Shown here one piece after another: positions 1 through 6,721 of a stretch of DNA of 11,850 bases. The position numbers and the translations under genes are program-made. Location: the NCBI GenBank assembly GCA_021816385.1, contig JAKAYJ010000020.1, positions 1 to 11,850 on the forward strand. The letters run 5' to 3'. This DNA is from Thermoplasmata archaeon. Lineage in GTDB: Archaea > Thermoplasmatota > Thermoplasmata > Thermoplasmatales > Thermoplasmataceae. Position 1 is the stretch's first letter, and each line of letters opens with the position of its first letter. Under the pieces are notes generated by a model. That model did no database searches and had not been told where the DNA came from. It saw nothing but the letters and a program-made list of their open reading frames with translations.

Positions 1-102
1 TTTGGTGGAGGCGGCGGAAACTTCAACAGAAGGGGCCCCGGCAACTTCAACAGAAGAAGAGACTCAGATTCAAGATCAGAGTACTCTAACAATGATGAGT
101 GA
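1..102 (+). CDS. C-terminal tail of a Gly/Asn/Arg-rich protein (partial; possibly an RNA helicase or RNA-binding protein)
   Basis: Frame 1 is open from the first base and ends at TGA 100-102, giving 33 residues of a gene that starts outside the window. The tail opens with FGGGGG, carries GNFNRR twice (bases 16-33 and 40-57, a near-perfect 18-bp direct repeat separated by a Gly-Pro pair), and ends in an acidic, serine-rich stretch finishing NNDE. Glycine/arginine-rich disordered tails of this kind are common at the C-termini of DEAD-box RNA helicases and other RNA-binding proteins, where they contact RNA non-specifically. No catalytic domain is visible, so the assignment is a guess from composition. 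The stop lies 2 bp from the stop of the convergent DNA ligase gene. The frame beginning with an ATG at base 2 reads across the ligase end and is not the gene. Confidence 0.55.
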   Translation, partial: FGGGGGNFNRRGPGNFNRRRDSDSRSEYSNNDE

Positions 103-104
103 GA

Positions 105-1919
105 TCAATTCTCACCACCAAAATATATTTTTTTCTGAATACCATACATTTCGCTTATTTCCCTTGATGTTGTGCAATCTTCAGGTTTTTTGTCTGTCCT
201 GAATCTACCCGTGAATCTTGGAAATCTCAATGCAAGACCCTGATCACCATATAAATCTGAGGAACATGTATGAATTGGGCTGAGTGTTATTTCTGCACCT
301 TTCACTTCCAGTATTTTCATAGGATAAATCCAGACATCCGGTTTCAATTTCGCATTCACTCTTGGAAGATGGTGTTCCACCACAAGATCAGAGAGCATTG
401 CCCTCACATCTGACAGCATTTCGTCTGTGAAACCCGTCCCAATCTTGCAGACACTTTCGAAAGTATCCGTTTCATCATTATAGGAAGCAAGGAGAAGGGC
501 CCCATACATACCTGTTCTCCTTCCATGACCATAAAAGGCACCTATTATGACAAGATCCAGTGAATCCCCAAGTTCATTCCTGTAGTCCCTCTTGAATTTA
601 ATCCAAGTCCACTTTCTTGCACCTGCCCTGTATAAGGAATCAGGTGCCAGGCTTTTTGCAACTATGCCCTCGCATCCGGATGCTATTGAAGATTCAAGGA
701 ATTTTTCCCCTTTAGCAAGGTCATCAGTTACGATTCGTTCTGCAAACTTCAGGTATTCGCTTTCCATGAAATTTTTCCTCAGTAGTTCTGTTCTTTCTGT
801 ATAAGATTTCTTGCTTAAGTCCACTCCGTTAAAATAGACTATATCAAAAAGGAATACTGCAATGGGGACTTCTTCATTGCCAATAGAATCATCCATTTGT
901 TCATTTTCGAACTGCACAATATTTCCCTTCATTATGGACTCTTCAATGGCACCATACTTCCTGCCTCTTCTCCTTGAAATTTGCTGGAATGGATAAATAT
1001 CTCCCGTTTCATTATTATAAGGAACAAGTTCACCATCTATGATAAAACTCTCAAAAGGAAGACTGGAGAAATAATTGCTGATTTCAGGGAACTGTTCCGT
1101 ATTCTCTTCAATCCCCCTGGAGAATGTTTTGAGTGATTTTCCCTTCTTATGTATCTGTATTCTCAAGCCATCATACTTGTACTCAAGGGCAGCCTTTCCA
1201 CCCATCTTGTTGAATATCTCTTGTAGGGACTGCATCCTTTCAGCAAGCATCACCTTAAACGGAATTAGCGGTTCCGGTCCTGAGGCTATCTCTCCGTATT
1301 TTCCTGACAGGACTTCATACAGGTATTTCATGTCAGGATGGAAATTGTATACTTCTTCAACCTGGGACTGCTCAAGATCTGGCCTTATCAGAGTCCTCAA
1401 TGCGCTTATTATGGTTGAGTCAGAGACACCAAGCCTCATCTTCCCATTCACAATCCTCACAATATATTTTGATTCGAGTTCGTTTGCCCTAAGAAGAAGG
1501 CTTGCGAGTATCTTCTCCCTTTCCGATGCAGTTCCCGTTCCCTTAATCCGTGAAATTTTCAAAAGCGATTCATGAACTTCCCTTGCTTCAAGAGGCGAAT
1601 TGAAAAATGATTTCTGTTTCACCCTTCCTGAAAAAAGCTGGGCAACAGTCCCAAGATCTCCAGTTCTCGAATATTCCTTCATGATCTCTTCCTCACTAGC
1701 CCCTGTGATCTGCCCGATGACCTTCATGATGGTGCTCTCAGCTATGCCTGTTTCTTTCGACATGAAATCTGGTGCAATTTTGCCTTCGCAGAGATAAAGA
1801 GTTATATCAATATCCTCACCGCTTTCCCTGATGACATCCTTTACTATTTCAATGAGTTCGAGCCTTTTTGAGGTTGCCTCCATCCTTGAAAAGTAATCGG
1901 AAAGAACTCTGAAAAGCAT
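105..1919 (-). CDS. lig: ATP-dependent DNA ligase (archaeal type)
   Basis: This 604-residue protein seals nicks in duplex DNA during Okazaki-fragment joining and repair, through an enzyme-AMP intermediate. An N-terminal DNA-binding domain (about 1-215) is followed by the adenylation domain with motif I EYKYDGLRIQ and its catalytic lysine K248. Next come FIIDGELVP (about 292-300), FLFDIVYFNG (about 356), GCEGIVAKS (about 415) and WIKFKRDY (about 439). The OB-fold begins at LDLVIIGAFYGHGRRTGMYG and the C-terminus ends near EDCTTSREISEMY plus a short tail. The order and length (usual range about 560-600) match family-B archaeal ligases. The ATG at 1919 is preferred because archaeal ligases begin MLF and a TATA-like box sits about 25 bases upstream, giving a leaderless mRNA; there is no Shine-Dalgarno sequence. 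Odd: about 20 extra residues around 318-342. The gene is transcribed alone, divergent from the sdh operon. Confidence 0.95.
   Translation of the reverse strand: MLFRVLSDYFSRMEATSKRLELIEIVKDVIRESGEDIDITLYLCEGKIAPDFMSKETGIAESTIMKVIGQITGASEEEIMKEYSRTGDLGTVAQLFSGRVKQKSFFNSPLEAREVHESLLKISRIKGTGTASEREKILASLLLRANELESKYIVRIVNGKMRLGVSDSTIISALRTLIRPDLEQSQVEEVYNFHPDMKYLYEVLSGKYGEIASGPEPLIPFKVMLAERMQSLQEIFNKMGGKAALEYKYDGLRIQIHKKGKSLKTFSRGIEENTEQFPEISNYFSSLPFESFIIDGELVPYNNETGDIYPFQQISRRRGRKYGAIEESIMKGNIVQFENEQMDDSIGNEEVPIAVFLFDIVYFNGVDLSKKSYTERTELLRKNFMESEYLKFAERIVTDDLAKGEKFLESSIASGCEGIVAKSLAPDSLYRAGARKWTWIKFKRDYRNELGDSLDLVIIGAFYGHGRRTGMYGALLLASYNDETDTFESVCKIGTGFTDEMLSDVRAMLSDLVVEHHLPRVNAKLKPDVWIYPMKILEVKGAEITLSPIHTCSSDLYGDQGLALRFPRFTGRFRTDKKPEDCTTSREISEMYGIQKKIYFGGEN
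128..134 (+). terminator. T-tract, possible terminator of the upstream Gly/Arg-rich gene
   Basis: A run of seven T residues lies 26 bases after the TGA at 100-102. Archaeal RNA polymerase commonly terminates at T-rich tracts without a hairpin. The tract lies inside the 3' end of the convergent ligase gene, where it encodes lysines on the other strand, so it may simply be coding sequence. Confidence 0.35.
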
Positions 1920-1939
1920 ATGTCAGTATGTTTTCTTTC

Positions 1940-1947
1940 AAATATAG
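1940..1947 (-). promoter_or_regulatory. TATA-like box for the DNA ligase gene
   Basis: On the minus strand the sequence reads CTATATTT, centred about 25 bases before the A of the ATG at 1919. Archaeal TATA boxes are centred about 26 bases before the transcription start, so transcription would begin at or beside the ATG. This supports a leaderless mRNA and the chosen start. Confidence 0.55.
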
Positions 1948-2113
1948 TTTTTTCCACAATTCCCAAATATTGTTCCACACCTTAATTTTCAATGAACAGT
2001 TAAATTATGAATAAGGTGAGAAAACATTATTTCAGTACAAGGAACAAATTGAAAATAGACTTGATATTCTCGCATAATTACTAAATTTAGCCCTATTTAA
2101 GCGGTATTAAAAG

Positions 2114-2124
2114 TTTATAATAAA
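2114..2124 (+). promoter_or_regulatory. TATA-like box of the sdh operon
   Basis: TTTATAATAAA is centred about 45 bases before the sdhA ATG at 2163. Using the usual 24-27 base spacing, transcription would start near 2141-2146, leaving a leader of about 20 bases with the G-rich stretch CGGGGGAT just before the sdhA start. The rest of the divergent intergenic region (1920-2162) is AT-rich. Apart from this box and the ligase box I see only a weak repeat, listed under rejected items. Confidence 0.5.
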
Positions 2125-2162
2125 ATAGCCATACCCATCTATGGAATTTACGGGGGATTTTT

Positions 2163-3884
2163 ATGCCAGAGGATTATGAAACTATTGAATCAGATGTTCT
2201 TGTAATTGGAGCTGGTGGAGCTGGATTGAGGGCTGCGATCGCAATTAATGATTCTGGACAGAAAGTGATTGTGGTGTCGAAATCACTCCTAGGAAAGGCA
2301 CACACAGTTATGGCGGAGGGGGGCGTAGCTGCATCCCTTGGAAACGTTGATCCACAGGATAACTGGACGGTACATTATGGAGATATAATAGAAGAGGGAG
2401 TGTACATCTCAAGTTGGAAGATGGCAGAGATTCTTGCAAAAGAAGCCCCTTCGAGAGTCCTTGAGCTTGAGTCTTACGGGGCCCTCTTCGATAGAACTCC
2501 AGATGGAAGAATAATGCAGAGGGCATTTGGTGCTCATACATACAGAAGGCTTGCGCATCTAGGAGACAGGACAGGGCTTGAGATTATAAAAACTCTGGAA
2601 CATCAGGTTATCCACAGGGATATCACCTTCTTTGATGAAATGTACATCACAAACCTCATAAAGGAAGGTAACAGGATAGTTGGGGCTGTGGGCATAAAAA
2701 TGAACACCGGAAAAATATTCCTGTTCAATGCAAAAGCATTCGTCATTGCCACTGGAGGTTCCGGAAGAGTTTTCAAGATCACATCAAATTCGTGGGAATC
2801 CACAGGGGACGGCATTGGCATGGCATACAGGGCAGGAGTCAAGCTGAGGGACATGGAAATGATCCAGTTCCATCCCACTGGAATGGTTTATCCGCCTGGT
2901 GTCAGGGGACTTCTGGTTACTGAAGGGGTGAGAGGCGAAGGAGGAATACTTCTGAATACAAAGGGCGAAAGATTCATGCTAAGATATTCACCTGAGAAAA
3001 AGGAGCTGGATGCAAGGGATGTAGTTGCAAGGGCGAATTACAGGGAAATTCTGGAAGGCAGGGGCACAGAGCATGGAGGAGTATATCTTGACATAACCCA
3101 CAAGGGTGCAGATTTCATAAAACACAAGCTTCCTGCTATGTACCAGCAGTTCATGGAGTTTGCAGGTGTTGATATCACGAAGGAAAAGATGGAAGTTGCA
3201 CCCACTGTTCATTACATGATGGGTGGAATTGAGGTAGAGGCAGAGACAGAAAAAACCAATTTAGATAACCTTTTTGCAGCAGGTGAGGTTGCTTCCGGGC
3301 TTCATGGAGCCAACAGACTCGGAGGTAATTCACTTTCAGACATTCTTGTATTTGGAAAGATAGCAGGAGAAAATGCAGCCAGAATTGCAAAAAATTCGGA
3401 TATGATAAAGATCTCTGCTGAAAAAGTAAAGAAAGAAATAAGGTACATCAATTCATTCTTCAAAGAAGATGGAAAGAACCCATATGATCTAATTGACAAA
3501 CTCACCACCTGCATGAGCGATAATGTGGGAATAGTCAGGGATGCCGAGCACCTCAAAAAAGCACTTGAAATTATTTCCGAACTTAAAAAGGAGTTCAAAG
3601 AGGTTGGAACAAAGGGCATGATCAAATATAACCATGGGCTTCTTGGATGCCTTGAACTTTCTAACATGCTTGTATCCTGTGAGGCCATAACGAATTGTGC
3701 CCTCATGAGGGAAGAGAGCAGGGGCGCACATACAAGATCAGATTTCCCGAAAAAAGATAAGAAATGGATAAGGAACATCATAACAGAACTTGGAGAGGAC
3801 GGAAAAATGAAATTTGAAGTTAAGCCTGTGGATGAGATGCCTAGTGAATACAAGAACTACGTAAAACCTGAGGTGTATTCATAA
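2163..3884 (+). CDS. sdhA: Succinate dehydrogenase flavoprotein subunit
   Basis: This 573-residue subunit oxidises succinate to fumarate and passes electrons through FAD to SdhB on the cytoplasmic face of the membrane. The dinucleotide fold GAGGAG is at 16-21. HTVMAEGG at 47-54 supplies His47, the expected site of covalent FAD attachment. HPTG (237-240) and RGEGG (257-261) line the active site, DARDVVAR (283-290) carries the expected catalytic arginine R285, HYMMGG starts at 350 and HGANRLGGNSL at 381. The length is typical of the family. The ATG at 2163 follows a G-rich stretch (2151-2157) and the N-terminus runs straight into the FAD fold. The stop TAA shares its last base with the sdhB ATG, which indicates coupled translation. 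Fumarate reductase has the same fold and motifs; an aerobic succinate:quinone oxidoreductase is favoured by the partner subunits. Confidence 0.95.
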   Translation: MPEDYETIESDVLVIGAGGAGLRAAIAINDSGQKVIVVSKSLLGKAHTVMAEGGVAASLGNVDPQDNWTVHYGDIIEEGVYISSWKMAEILAKEAPSRVLELESYGALFDRTPDGRIMQRAFGAHTYRRLAHLGDRTGLEIIKTLEHQVIHRDITFFDEMYITNLIKEGNRIVGAVGIKMNTGKIFLFNAKAFVIATGGSGRVFKITSNSWESTGDGIGMAYRAGVKLRDMEMIQFHPTGMVYPPGVRGLLVTEGVRGEGGILLNTKGERFMLRYSPEKKELDARDVVARANYREILEGRGTEHGGVYLDITHKGADFIKHKLPAMYQQFMEFAGVDITKEKMEVAPTVHYMMGGIEVEAETEKTNLDNLFAAGEVASGLHGANRLGGNSLSDILVFGKIAGENAARIAKNSDMIKISAEKVKKEIRYINSFFKEDGKNPYDLIDKLTTCMSDNVGIVRDAEHLKKALEIISELKKEFKEVGTKGMIKYNHGLLGCLELSNMLVSCEAITNCALMREESRGAHTRSDFPKKDKKWIRNIITELGEDGKMKFEVKPVDEMPSEYKNYVKPEVYS

Positions 3885-4639
3885 TGACAGAGAAAGAGAT
3901 TGAACTGAAGATAATGAGGCAGGATCCTGAAACAGAGAAGGGGCCAAGATACGAGAATTATAAGGTCCCATATGTTGATGGAATGGTGGTTCTTGATGCA
4001 GTGAGATATGTTCAGGAACACACAGATCCAACCCTTGCTATAAGATGGAACTGCAAAGCTGCAAAATGCGGGTCATGCTCTGCAGAAATAAATGGAATGC
4101 CAAAACTCATGTGCAAAACAAGAGTGGATACAATCGGAAATAAAATCACTGTTTCACCGATGGCTGCATTCCCACTGATAAAGGATCTTGTGACTGATGT
4201 CTCAAAGAACTGGGAGACAACCAGAAAAATTCCAATGTTCACACCAAAGGAGAATATGGAGAAACCCTGGAGAATCAATCCTAAAGATGTGGAGAGATCG
4301 AAGGAATTCAAGAAATGCATTGAATGTGGACTCTGCATGGATGTATGCCATGTTGTGAGAGAGCATTACACCCCATATTTCGGGCCCATGCACATTGTGA
4401 AGGCAGCATCCTGGGATATGCATCCCCTTGACAGTGTGGACAGGTCAAAATACCTGAATAAAGAAGGAGGCCTTGGTTACTGCAACATAACAAAATGCTG
4501 CACAGAAGTCTGCCCGGAACATATTCATATAACAGACAATGCAATAATACCAGAAAAGGAAAGGGTAGTGGACTTACAGTATGATCCCATTGCAATGCTC
4601 ATAAAGGGCATAAGAAAGAAGGAGAAGGTGATGAAATAA
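3884..4639 (+). CDS. sdhB: Succinate dehydrogenase iron-sulfur subunit
   Basis: This 251-residue subunit carries electrons from the SdhA flavin to the membrane anchor. The N-terminal ferredoxin domain binds a [2Fe-2S] cluster through C57-x4-C62-x2-C65-x11-C77. The C-terminal domain has C145-x2-C148-x2-C151-x3-C155, then C200-x5-C206-x3-C210-P, the arrangement that holds one [4Fe-4S] and one [3Fe-4S] cluster in SdhB proteins. An additional cysteine, C205, directly precedes C206; from memory the CNITKCCTEVCPE context is shared with actinobacterial Sdh1-type SdhB, so it is a subfamily trait rather than an oddity. The start overlaps the sdhA stop by one base (TAATG), with a Shine-Dalgarno-like GAGGTG at 3870-3875. 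The stop overlaps the sdhC start in the same way. With SdhA it forms the soluble half of complex II. Confidence 0.95.
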   Translation: MTEKEIELKIMRQDPETEKGPRYENYKVPYVDGMVVLDAVRYVQEHTDPTLAIRWNCKAAKCGSCSAEINGMPKLMCKTRVDTIGNKITVSPMAAFPLIKDLVTDVSKNWETTRKIPMFTPKENMEKPWRINPKDVERSKEFKKCIECGLCMDVCHVVREHYTPYFGPMHIVKAASWDMHPLDSVDRSKYLNKEGGLGYCNITKCCTEVCPEHIHITDNAIIPEKERVVDLQYDPIAMLIKGIRKKEKVMK

Positions 4640-5394
4640 TGGCATTCAGCACAAAAGAAGAGAATGACAATAAACTTCAGAAAATAACAAGATTCCCAAG
4701 AGAGTTGGGAGAACTAAGGTTCTGGTCCTTTGTATTGGTTGCAGTTCTTGCAATATACCTGATGTATGTATTTGCACTTACAGCACCTGTACAGGGACTG
4801 ACAGACCCATTTTACTCTCCAACCATACTGGTGCTTCCTCTTGTTGCAGGATTCAGGGCCACATGCTATGCCTACAGGAAAGACTACCACAGGCACCTGT
4901 TCAGTCACCCTATAGGATGCAGTGTGGAAAATTTCAACAAGGCAGGGGAGGTTAATTTCCCCGGTGAAAAGGTAGGCAGATCATATTCAGGCGAAACAGG
5001 ACTATTCAGGCTTGAGAATCTGCACAGATATTTCTGGTATGCGGCAGTGGCAATCCTTCCATTTTTCTACTACGATCTCTATCTTGCAATGAATTATAAC
5101 GGAGAGTTCACACTTGGTGTCCTTCTTCTTATTCTCAACACATTATGGGTCACTCTTTACACATTTTCCTGCCATTTCTTCAGGCACCTTACTGGAGGAA
5201 ATGTTGACTGCTACAGCTGTCCAGTGAACAAAAAGAGTTACAGGAGAACAATATTCAACAGAATATCGAAGCTGAACGGACACCATGAGATGTTTGCGTG
5301 GATAAGTCTTGCATCCTTCTTCCTGGTAGATCTTTTCATCAGGGGCGTGGCCGCTGGATTGCCCATAAACATCCTGCTCTTCAGGTTGTGGTGA
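4639..5394 (+). CDS. sdhC: Succinate dehydrogenase membrane anchor, Sdh1-like, with conserved Cys/His
   Basis: This 251-residue protein anchors SdhAB and should deliver electrons to quinone. Five hydrophobic helices are visible at about 27-48, 60-80, 128-150, 156-178 and 217-239. Conserved-looking Cys and His residues cluster at helix ends: ATCYAYRKDYHRH (C76, H84, H86), NLHRYFWY (H129), FSCHFFRH (C178, H179, H183), DCYSC (C191, C194) and NGHHEMFAW (H215, H216). This pattern matches, from memory, the actinobacterial/mycobacterial Sdh1 anchor, which is reported to hold a membrane-embedded Rieske-type [2Fe-2S] cluster rather than heme. It is unlike the usual three-helix SdhC/SdhD pairs. The ATG at 4639 shares a base with the sdhB stop and follows a strong Shine-Dalgarno sequence, GGTGAT at 4627-4632. 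The anchor role is well supported by context; the cluster is inferred. Confidence 0.8.
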   Translation: MAFSTKEENDNKLQKITRFPRELGELRFWSFVLVAVLAIYLMYVFALTAPVQGLTDPFYSPTILVLPLVAGFRATCYAYRKDYHRHLFSHPIGCSVENFNKAGEVNFPGEKVGRSYSGETGLFRLENLHRYFWYAAVAILPFFYYDLYLAMNYNGEFTLGVLLLILNTLWVTLYTFSCHFFRHLTGGNVDCYSCPVNKKSYRRTIFNRISKLNGHHEMFAWISLASFFLVDLFIRGVAAGLPINILLFRLW

Positions 5395-5396
5395 AA

Positions 5397-5567
5397 ATGA
5401 AGAACTACATGAAATCAAAATTTAGATATCCTCTTTTCTTCCTGGGAATTTTCCTGGTGGAACTTGGAGGGCTCTATTATAAATTCGTGTCTGCAAATGT
5501 CACTGATACGGAATATTTTGTCATACCTGGATTCATAATATTCCTCATCTCACTTATAACACCTTAA
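5397..5567 (+). CDS. Small two-helix membrane protein at the end of the sdh operon
   Basis: This 56-residue protein starts at the ATG at 5397, two bases after the sdhC stop, with GGTGA at 5390-5394 as a close Shine-Dalgarno sequence. A GTG at 5391 in the same frame would add two residues and overlap the sdhC stop as GTGA. After a basic N-terminus (MKNYMKSKFR) there are two hydrophobic segments, about 11-28 and 41-55, joined by a short loop with VTDTEYF. There are no cysteines or histidines, so it should not bind heme or an Fe-S cluster. Position and coupling suggest a small accessory subunit or assembly factor of the succinate dehydrogenase, filling the slot of an SdhD; that role is inferred and I recognise no named family. 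It is easily missed by gene callers because of its length. Confidence 0.65.
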   Translation: MKNYMKSKFRYPLFFLGIFLVELGGLYYKFVSANVTDTEYFVIPGFIIFLISLITP

Positions 5568-5583
5568 TTTTTAAAAATATTTT
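5568..5583 (+). terminator. T-rich end of the sdh operon
   Basis: Directly after the stop TAA (5565-5567) come TTTTTAAAAA (5568-5577) and a further T run. This fits the T-tract termination typical of archaea. The same AT-rich stretch runs into the TATA-like sequences of the next gene, so some read-through into aroC is possible. Confidence 0.35.
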
Positions 5584-5591
5584 ATAATCCC

Positions 5592-5599
5592 TTTATATT
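5592..5599 (+). promoter_or_regulatory. TATA-like box for chorismate synthase
   Basis: TTTATATT is centred about 22 bases before the ATG at 5618. A second candidate, TTTATAAT at 5581-5588, is centred about 33 bases before it. Using normal archaeal spacing, transcription would start between about 5610 and the ATG itself. No Shine-Dalgarno sequence is seen between box and start, so a leaderless or near-leaderless message separate from the sdh operon is likely. Confidence 0.5.
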
Positions 5600-5617
5600 T
5601 TCAAGTGTGCAGATATT

Positions 5618-6721
5618 ATGAGTTTCATTTTTAAGGACAGCATCAGTTTGAACATATTTGGCTCTTCCCATGGAGAACTCGTGGGTTGCACCCTTGGGGG
5701 AATGCCATCAGGGATGAAGATAGATCATGCAATGATTTCAAAGTGGATGGAAAGAAGGGCACCTGGGAGAAGCCCACTGACATCCCAGAGGAAGGAAAGC
5801 GATGAAGTGAAGATCGTCTCCGGGGTTGTGGATGGTTATACTGATGGTGGGGCCATAACCATGCTTATTTCAAACCATGACGTCGTAAGCAAACATTACG
5901 ATGAACTCATGGATAACCCCCGACCGGGGCATGGTGACATAAGCCTTTTCATAAAATATGGGGAACACCGTAATTTCTCCGGAGGAGGATTCCTCTCCGG
6001 GAGAATGACTGCGCCTCTTGTAGCTGCAGGTTCCATTGCCCTTGGCATTCTCAATGAAAGAGGGATAGAAGTTTCATCCTGCCTTGAACAGATGGGGGAT
6101 ATAAGATGCCCGATCGATGGATACACTTCAGATAATGATGTATACAGCCATGAAACAAGGATGCCCCATAAGGATTGCGATTTGAGAGCCTCCGAAATGC
6201 TTAAGAAACTTTCCTCTGAGGGAGACAGCACTGGCGGAATAATAGGGACGCATGTCATGAACGCTCCTCCAGGAATTGGTGAACCCTTTTTTGATTCTGT
6301 TGAGTCAGTATTATCTCATCTGGTATTTTCCATACCCGGAGTGAAGGGAATTGAGTTTGGAAGCGGTTTTGCCATGTCTTCCATGAAGGGAAGTGAGACA
6401 AATGATCCTCTGGAGTGGAAAGATGGCAGATTTATCTCATCGAGGAACAACAACGGAGGCATCCTTGGTGGGATTGCATACGGAAACCCCATATATTTCA
6501 GGACAGCCATGAAACCCACCTCATCCATAAGAATTGAACAGGATACTGTAAATGTGAAAACACATGAAAATAGCAAAATTGTGGTGAAGGGCAGGCACGA
6601 TCCATGCATTGCTATCAGGGCAGTCCCGGTTGTGAACTGTGTAACAGCCATAGGCATTCTTGATCTGTACTTGAGATCGGGAAAATTCAGGTCAAGGGGT
6701 CTTCCCGCTCACATCAGATAA
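5618..6721 (+). CDS. aroC: Chorismate synthase
   Basis: This 367-residue enzyme converts 5-enolpyruvylshikimate-3-phosphate to chorismate using reduced FMN, the last step of the shikimate pathway. The family landmarks run in order: FGSSHGELVG (14-23, active-site His18), RRAPGRSP (46-53), RPGHGD (102-107, His105), SGGGFLSGRMTA (121-132), NNGGILGG (278-285) and GRHDPC followed by RAVPV (325-337). The length is normal. Compared with the common forms GESHG, RPGHAD and DYRGGGRxSARET this copy is divergent: Ser replaces Glu before SHG, Ser replaces Arg before GGG, and the SGR-x-TA ending resembles the GGGHFSGRLTA variant found in some clostridia. The histidines are kept, so it should be active. The ATG at 5618 is supported by nearby TATA-like boxes. 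It ends 8 bp inside the convergent DUF2070 gene. Chorismate also feeds menaquinone synthesis, a plausible link to the sdh genes upstream. Confidence 0.93.
   Translation: MSFIFKDSISLNIFGSSHGELVGCTLGGMPSGMKIDHAMISKWMERRAPGRSPLTSQRKESDEVKIVSGVVDGYTDGGAITMLISNHDVVSKHYDELMDNPRPGHGDISLFIKYGEHRNFSGGGFLSGRMTAPLVAAGSIALGILNERGIEVSSCLEQMGDIRCPIDGYTSDNDVYSHETRMPHKDCDLRASEMLKKLSSEGDSTGGIIGTHVMNAPPGIGEPFFDSVESVLSHLVFSIPGVKGIEFGSGFAMSSMKGSETNDPLEWKDGRFISSRNNNGGILGGIAYGNPIYFRTAMKPTSSIRIEQDTVNVKTHENSKIVVKGRHDPCIAIRAVPVVNCVTAIGILDLYLRSGKFRSRGLPAHIR

Noticed and set aside
2..202. Plus-strand reading frame starting at an ATG at base 2
   Set aside because: It is out of frame with the Gly/Arg-rich tail and runs into the 3' end of the well-supported ligase gene. 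Its composition reflects those genes in a wrong frame.
1075..1575. 166-codon plus-strand open frame inside the ligase gene
   Set aside because: It is antisense to the ligase adenylation domain, with no recognisable domain and no promoter or ribosome site of note.
1952..1979. Direct repeat TTCCACA (1952-1958, 1973-1979) and inverted ACAAT-N8-ATTGT (1956-1973) upstream of the ligase TATA box
   Set aside because: The units are only 5-7 bp in an AT-rich region, so chance is a sufficient explanation. It would need conservation in relatives to count as an operator.
3302..3853. 183-codon minus-strand open frame inside sdhA
   Set aside because: It lies fully antisense to a strongly supported sdhA and shows no recognisable motif. 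Long antisense frames arise easily from the codon usage here.
3884..4639. C205 in SdhB taken as a sign of a converted cluster
   Set aside because: The three cluster motifs have normal spacing, and the CNITKCCTEVCPE context appears to be a trait of the Sdh1-type subfamily rather than a change in this protein.
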